DNA of 64,000 bases from Cercis canadensis (Eukaryota; Streptophyta; Magnoliopsida; Fabales; Fabaceae): contig QAOA01000942.1 in the NCBI GenBank assembly GCA_003255065.1, positions 1 through 64,000 of the forward strand, given 5' to 3'. The position numbers and the translations under genes are program-made. The first letter of the stretch is position 1. Each line of letters starts with the position of its first letter. A model generated the notes under the pieces. It did no database searches and was not told the DNA's origin. It saw only the letters and a list, made by a program, of their open reading frames with translations. Shown here one piece after another: positions 58,201 to 64,000 of the stretch.

Positions 58201-61200
58201 ATGTCTTTCGAAAATTGTTAAAACGCTTCATCATCGTCTTCTTCGATGACATTTTGATCTACAGTAGCAGTTGTGAAAAGCATCTCAATCATATCACCTA
58301 CGCTTTCGATACTTTTCAACAATAGAAGCTCCTCTTGAAAAAGAATAAGTGTGCTTTTGCTCAGATCACCATTGAGTACTTGGGTCACATTATCAGTAGG
58401 GATGGGGTCCGAATGGATAGCACTAAGGTGGAAGCAGTGCTAGAATGGCCTCTGCCCAAGACAACTAAACAGGTTTGCGGGTTTCTTGGCCTTACGGGTT
58501 ATTATAGACGCTTCGTAAAGGGCTACAGAGGCATAGCTAGACCTCTCACTAATCTGCTCAAAAAAGGATATTTTCTCTGGATTGGAAAGCAGAGGATGCT
58601 TTTGTTAAACTAAAGGCAGCTATGACTTCCGCACCAGTGCTGCAACTTCCTGATTTTTCCAAAGGCTTCATATTAGAGACGGATGCTTCAAAAGATGACA
58701 TTGGTACAGTCTTGTTACAAGGCAACAGGCCCATTGCCTTCTTCAGTAAAGCTGTGGGACCAAGGTTTGGCTCCATGTCCACCTATGAACGTGAGCTTTT
58801 CGCCATTATCTTTGTTGTCAAGAAATGGAGCCAATATTTCTTTGGCAACCACTTCACAGTCCGCACAGATCAACAAGCCCTTAAACACCTCCTAGAGCAA
58901 CCATTATCCACTCCTATGCAGTATAAATGGCTAGAGAAATTATTGGGCTACAGTTATGATATCCAGTACAAGAAGGGAAGGGACAACAAAGTGGCAGATG
59001 CACTATCTCGAAGGGAAGAAACCCCAACGCTTTTATCAATCTCTGTGGTAGACACCAACTTGTTAGAAAGAATAAAGGAGAGCTGGAACACAGATGAAGT
59101 CCTCCATAATAAGATGACCAAGCTACAAAATGGGAAATTTAAAAACAACAAGTACATGCTGCAGGGCTAGCTCCTTAAACGTAAGGGAAAATTAGTAGTG
59201 GGGCACTTCATAAGGAAATTCTCCAATTCTTCCATGCTTCTCCGTGGGGTGGTCACTCGGGGCAGAGTGGTACTTATCAACTCGTCAAAGCAGTCCTTTA
59301 TTGGAAATGTATGCAATAGGACATTAAAGAATTTATCCAACACTGTGATACATGTCAAAGATGCAAATCAGATCTCTCAAAATACCCGGGGCTCCTACAA
59401 GCTCTCCCAATTCCTGAAGGTGTGTCGTAATGTCTCTCGATGGATTTCATCGTACAACTTCCTAACTCAGCGGGCAAAACGATTATATTGGTGATCGTTG
59501 ATAGGTTGACAAAGTATAGTCACTTCTTCGGTCTTAAACATCCATATACGGCCAGAGAGGTTGCTCAAATCTTCATTGAGCATATCGTGCGGCTACATGG
59601 GTGGCCTCTGGCCATTGTGTCAAACAGAGACTTAATTTTTCTCAGTGCCTTCTGGAAGGAGTTGTTCACTCTTCAAGGGGTGCAATTGCAAAAGTCCACT
59701 ACGTATCACCCTCAAACCGACGGTCAAATAGAGGTTGTTAATAAGGTAGTGGAAGGATATTTACGTTGTTTTGTAAGTAATGTCCCTAACAAATGGCTGC
59801 GATGGCTACCTACAGTAGAACTCTGGTATAACACTCATTACCAAGCATCTATTAAGATGACTCCCTTTGAAGCACTATATGGGTATTCACCAAACGTGGG
59901 CAATCTGTTTATCACAGGGGCATCAATGATAGGTGCGGTAGAAACTACCTTACATTCAAGAGACCAAATTTTAACCATGTTGAAACAACACCTTCTGAAG
60001 GCACAAGAGCGGATGAAATGGTATGCCGAAAAGAAGAGATCCGAGAGGACTTTCGCAGAAAGGGAATGGGTTTATCTTAAACAACAACCATATAAATAGG
60101 GGTCCATCAATAACAGAGCTTTCCACAAGCTTGTGGTTCTTTACTATGGTTCTTATCAAATCACAGGCAAGGTGGGAACAGTGGCCTATCGCCCAGTGAT
60201 GTTTAATTTTATGAACTTGTATTCAATCGAAACAATACTACAAATATTCTTGGCAAGTATACCTATCGTTTTGTAGAATAGCTTAATTGAGTACGGATGT
60301 CGATCCCACGAGGAACTATAGCTATTAGTAATAATCCTTTTTCTATTATCTAATCTCAGAAATTCGGGTTGATAAATGACTAACTAATCTAAAATAATAT
60401 AAACAAGATAATAAAACAATAACAAAGAATTTGATAGATTTATCAATCGGAGGATAGGTCTAAATGAGAATCCCCCTAGGGCAAGCATTGCACTATCATC
60501 TTTAGCTCAGTGGACACCAATACTTTACTTAGACTGATGAGAATCCCTAATTTATGCCTTAATCTTTCTCAAGCAATAAGACATCTATTCCTAGGTTGAT
60601 TGACTGAAATCTCTTCCTAATCAAAACCCTTAAGAAAGCATTAGTTTGTGTTTTATGGATTCCCTTAGTACATTGACTCAAATCAGAGGACTTATGTGAA
60701 TCCTATCTCTAGTGATCTCAAGCAAATCCCATTGTCTACAAGTGATCTTATCAAATCTACAATCTCTCAATCTATAAACTGGAATCTGGTGCTAAATCAA
60801 TGACTAGCAACATCAACTCAACACAAATAATAATCATAGACAATTCCAAGAATTAAAGATGTATTCCCATTGAATCAAAAGAATCATAATACAAATATAT
60901 TTCTAGGGTTCATTCTATCTAAATCTTTACAAGTAAGTTATGATAAAATCTAATCAAAATAATACAGAGAAGACAAGATGGAATCAGGTAAAAACTCATT
61001 CTCATGAAGTTCTTGCAATAGGTTGATCTTCCATCTTGCTCTTCTTCCAGCCTCTAGGGTTGGACTCTCGCCTCTGGCTTTGAATCATGTCTTTGAATGT
61101 CCGAAAGACGGAGCTCCTTTCTCTCTCTCTTCGATGCCCATATATACAGCTCTAAAAGTAGGATTTCACCTTGCAGAAGCTCGAACACGACCATGCTCAC

Positions 61201-61740
61201 TTAAGATGGCTGGGCGTGTTACTTGAAATACTTCTCTGGATCTCGGACACGGCCCGAAACACGGTCGTGTCTCTACAACAGGGGGCATGTTCCTCCTCTG
61301 GGTTGTCTATGGACTGAGGACACAGCAACAACACGGGCGTGTTCTTCACTGACCCTGGCCGTGTTCCTCTGGAAACTGGAGAAGAGCTCTCTGGATGCTA
61401 GACACGGGCGTGGACACAGCCATGTCACGGCCGTGTTCCCTGTCTGGACTTTGAATTCTTCTAATTTCTCTGCTCTTCTGCTCCAGAAATCCTTAAAACT
61501 CTTCCTTTTACTCAATCAACCCAAGAAACACCTGAAAACACAAATAGATGAGTTAAGTGCCATGTTTAATGCGAATTTGCTCAAATCCAAGTAGGAATCC
61601 ATTGATACAACATGGAACTTAAAGGTCTAATAAGCACATATCACCCAGCACTACCTTCCGAAAGCAAGATCCCTGTTTTCCTCTGCTAATAATCCCAAAA
61701 ACAAACTTCCAAAAGCAGTTTGGTATTGTACATTTTTGAC
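55266..61740 (+). mobile_element. Broken Ty3/gypsy retrotransposon, 3' LTR not found
   Basis: The 5' LTR piece spans ~55266-55854 (ends TTACA), followed by a primer-binding site TGGTATCAGAAC (55857) for initiator tRNA-Met. Parts in order: gag (~55913-56645), aspartic protease (~57150-57300, LIDTGSTHNFLS), reverse transcriptase (~57700-58330, VDYRKLN, FFDDIL), RNase H (~58620-59010, LETDASKD), integrase (~59190-60100). A solo LTR interrupts the tail at 60197-61643 and element sequence resumes to ~61740. The order protease-RT-RNaseH-integrase defines Ty3/gypsy; a chromovirus lineage is possible but unproven. It is broken in several places and cannot be dated by LTR comparison because only one LTR is present. 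Confidence 0.9.
60197..61643. mobile_element. Solo LTR (1447 bp) nested in the gypsy element
   Basis: It begins TGATGTTTAA and ends ACATATCA, with a perfect 5-bp target duplication CCCAG (60192-60196, 61644-61648). Its second half (~61185-61440) holds many CACGGGCGTGT / CACGGCCGTGT near-palindromes, as in several plant gypsy LTRs of the Tat/Athila kind; the placement is tentative. It is younger than its host element. Confidence 0.85.
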
Positions 61741-62301
61741 ATTGTGAGGTCTTGCATTCCATTGTGCATTCATTTAACATTATATTTGTAGCTAATGTTA
61801 GACTCGAGTGAAAACCAAATGAAAATTCTAGTACAACAAAAACTATTGTAAAATAAGATGAAGTACATGAAATCTTTCCATGTCTAATTACATTGGAGTT
61901 CTACATATATATTTAAATACTGGATTTTGTTCAAAATATCCAACCTTGCTTGGTTTTCTAGATGAATTCTTTCTATATGTTATCGAAGGCATTAGAGTAA
62001 ATTTAGAAAATCTTACATGTTAAAAAATGATTATACAAAATTTTTATTAATTATGCTAGAAATAATAAGGACATGGAATAGTGTGTGTAACATTCTTGAC
62101 CATCTATTGGGCAAAGTGAAACAGCTTGATGAAACAACAATCAAATTAAGCAACAAATGCCCTCAAAACATCGTAAAGGACCAAATGGATGGGAAGTTAA
62201 CAAACAAACATTATTGATTATTGGATTCAAAGTGAAACAGTTTGAGAATAACAGTACAATTAAACTAGCAGGCATAGAGGATGTCACCTACCAACGTTGT
62301 T
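61741..62301. other. Intergenic, AT-rich, 3' flank of the receptor-like gene
   Basis: No protein recognised. It lies downstream (minus-strand sense) of the receptor-like protein pseudogene and may include its 3' UTR. Confidence 0.4.
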
Positions 62302-64000
62302 TCACCCCGTTTTCTTCTTCAGTCTTACTACCCATATTGCTATTGCTACATAAATCTTGTCTACTACCTTCTCCACATATCGGAAATAAGCATGTCTCCA
62401 ACTCTTCTTGAAGAATAGAACTCCAATAACTCCCTAGAAGCCTGTCATAAATCCTAATGCTATAACAAAGTAAAACATAATCTTTTCTATCTCATCTCCA
62501 TTCCCATGGTTCTCTTTATAGCCAATACTAGTTGGAGCTTGATGTATGTCGTCACCATGACCTTTATTTACTAGAGGAATTCTAAAAAGATATGGGTTAC
62601 CAGTATAAATGGAAGGATCATTGAGAGTTAGAAACTGATTATCATTTGGAATGGGCCTAGAAAAATTGTTATATGACAAGTTCAAGTGGCTTAATGAAGT
62701 CAAAGAGGACATGCTGCTCGGAAGGGGGCCTGAAAATTGGTTACAGGAGAAGTTCATTGATTCTAGTGACTTCAATTTTCCAATCTTGCTTGGGATCGCT
62801 CCAGACAAATTATTGTGTGAGAAGTTTAAGCTAACCAATTTTGAAAGTGAAGTCAAACCTTCAGGGATGAATCCAATCAGTTTGTTATTTGACAAGTCCA
62901 AGTTGACCACAAACTTCAGATTTTTGGTATAGTCCATTACCATTCCTTTGATGACTTCTTTGACATGCTCTTTATCCCATTGACTGAATTCTGGAGCATA
63001 TGCTGTCCAAGAAGCAGGAGAAGGAGCTGGAGCAGGAGACACAGTTGCAATAAAAGGAGGCAGTGCTTCATTCTCATTGTCTGGTGATGGATCTAGCATC
63101 ATTCCTCTAAGATTGCCAATGCAATGAGGAATGGGACCTATTAAACTGTTATTTGCAAGGTCCAAGATTTTCAAGTCAAGGAGTTGACATAGGCTCGAAG
63201 GAATACTACCATTGACCATGTTTTGGCATAGCCTAAGAATTTTCAATACGGGAAGAGTCTCCCCAATTCATGAAGGTATTACACCAGATAGTTGATTGCC
63301 TCCAAGATCCAGAATTTCTAAAACTCCGTAATTTCCCAAGCCTTCTGGAATCTCCCCATGGAGACTATTGTTGCTCAAGTTCAATGACTGAAGCAAACTA
63401 TAAGATGCATCACCATTGCAAATTGATTGGGGAATGGTGCCTGATAGCACATTTGATGATAGATCTATAAGTGAACCAAACTCCTTGCTTAGAAACAGAC
63501 AGTCAGGAATTTTATTGGATAATCTATTTTTTGAAATATCCAAATTGTATAGTCCCTGCAATTTGCACAATGAACTTGGAATGGAACCATTTATAAGGTT
63601 ATTACCAAGAAACAAACCACTCAATTTGGGCATCATATCATGGAGATTTCTTGGTAGTGGTTCACTGATCATGTTATTGGACAAATGCAACTCAATGAGA
63701 CCCATTTGTTGAAACCATTTTGGAATAGCTCCAAATATGCCAGTCTCAGATAAATCTAACTTGATGAGCTTCTTCTGTGTTTGAAGCCATTGTGGAAATG
63801 GTGTCTGAATTTTGCATGATTGCAGTTCAAGACTAGCCAGTTGAAAAGGAGGCAGCCAATTGGGTGTAAGCTTTACCGCTAACTTGTTAAATCCAATCCT
63901 CAAATCTTCCAGATTGGACAAGTTACTAAGATGAATTTCATCTAGTGTACCTTCCAATGAGTTATTTGAAAGATCAGGGACATACAGTTTAAAAAGTTTC
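62302..64000 (-). pseudogene. LRR receptor-like protein (EIX2/Cf-like), 3' part, two nonsense codons
   Basis: Read on the minus strand from 64000, extracellular LRRs follow the 24-residue plant pattern (NNSLHGEIPEGLGNYGVLEI), including the EIX-type LPPFQLASLELQSCKIQTPFPQWLQ. An island region (~63140-62940) is followed by the last LRRs (LDLSNNKLIGFIPEGL), an acidic/glycine stretch, and a membrane segment starting MFYFVIALGF. The short cytoplasmic tail SWRHAYFRYVEKVVDKIYV ends at a natural stop at 62302. Such proteins are kinase-less surface receptors that detect fungal or microbial molecules. Two in-frame stops, one after GVIPS (63264-63266 region) and one after GFMTGF (62431-62434 region), fall where relatives have Trp. 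The 5' end lies beyond the window. The TM and tail would be lost, so it is called a pseudogene. Confidence 0.85.

Noticed and set aside
60992-61594. Plus- and minus-strand open frames of 67-123 codons
   Set aside because: They fall in the GC-rich palindrome cluster of a solo LTR and only translate its repeats.
61741-62301. Search for the 3' LTR of the gypsy element
   Set aside because: Nothing matching 55266-55854 was found downstream, so the element was not called complete.
63270-63712. Plus-strand open frames near the end
   Set aside because: They are antisense to the LRRs of the receptor-like gene.
1-64000. CRISPR arrays, tRNA or rRNA genes, bacterial operons
   Set aside because: None were seen. 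The repeats present are microsatellites, minisatellites or transposon-derived, and the genes are plant nuclear genes with introns.

Overview
The window reads as a fragment of a eudicot plant nuclear genome. It carries TIR-NBS-LRR (TNL) resistance genes, which monocots lack, together with a PPR fragment, a plant MuDR-type transposase and many LTR-retrotransposon remains. The species cannot be named from the sequence. Five single N bases (16762, 20752, 23980, 24594, 47971) look like compressed assembly joins, and at least two sit where genes are cut or sequence is repeated. Layout: (1) 0.5-3.6 kb holds a PPR-gene remnant split by a 2.4-kb solo LTR. (2) 3791-11074 is a 7.3-kb Mutator-like transposon with ~335-bp terminal inverted repeats, a decayed transposase on the minus strand, a small GRF zinc-finger gene on the plus strand and a nested solo LTR; its insertion is confirmed by a paralogous empty site at 20372-20380. 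(3) 11-20.6 kb is a graveyard of TNL pieces, including a TNL-LRR fragment fused in frame to the C-terminus of a sacsin-like RING gene, then a second PPR remnant. (4) 20753-24522 is TNL1, whose start is cut by an N and whose TIR lacks the catalytic glutamate. (5) 24.5-31 kb is gene-poor and repeat-rich, with a 2.7-kb MULE-like element. (6) 32784-37135 is TNL2, the only complete TNL in the window (predicted 1032 residues, five exons, C-terminal hydrophobic segment). (7) 37317-45363 is segment A: MITEs, a solo LTR, decayed sequence, and a truncated LRR/C-JID gene whose first ~26 codons come from an LTR. (8) 45876-47970 is the 5' half of TNL3, cut by an N. (9) 47972-55264 is segment B, a ~99% copy of segment A. 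(10) 55266 to ~61740 is a broken Ty3/gypsy element carrying another solo LTR. (11) 62302-64000 (minus) is the 3' part of an EIX2/Cf-type receptor-like protein pseudogene. Taken together, the window is a resistance-gene cluster growing by duplication while transposons insert into it. The TNLs share an exon plan (NB-ARC exon 1102 nt, LRR exons 273 and 567 nt wherever readable) and a conserved upstream block. Six solo LTRs with recognisable 5-bp target duplications and several MULE-type elements with 9-bp target duplications can be read directly. No microbial system, CRISPR array or tRNA/rRNA gene was seen. The observations most worth checking are the LTR-to-LRR chimera, the TNL-sacsin fusion, the MULE with a GRF companion gene and related MITEs, the catalytically dead-looking TNL1, and the likelihood that segment B is an unmerged haplotype.
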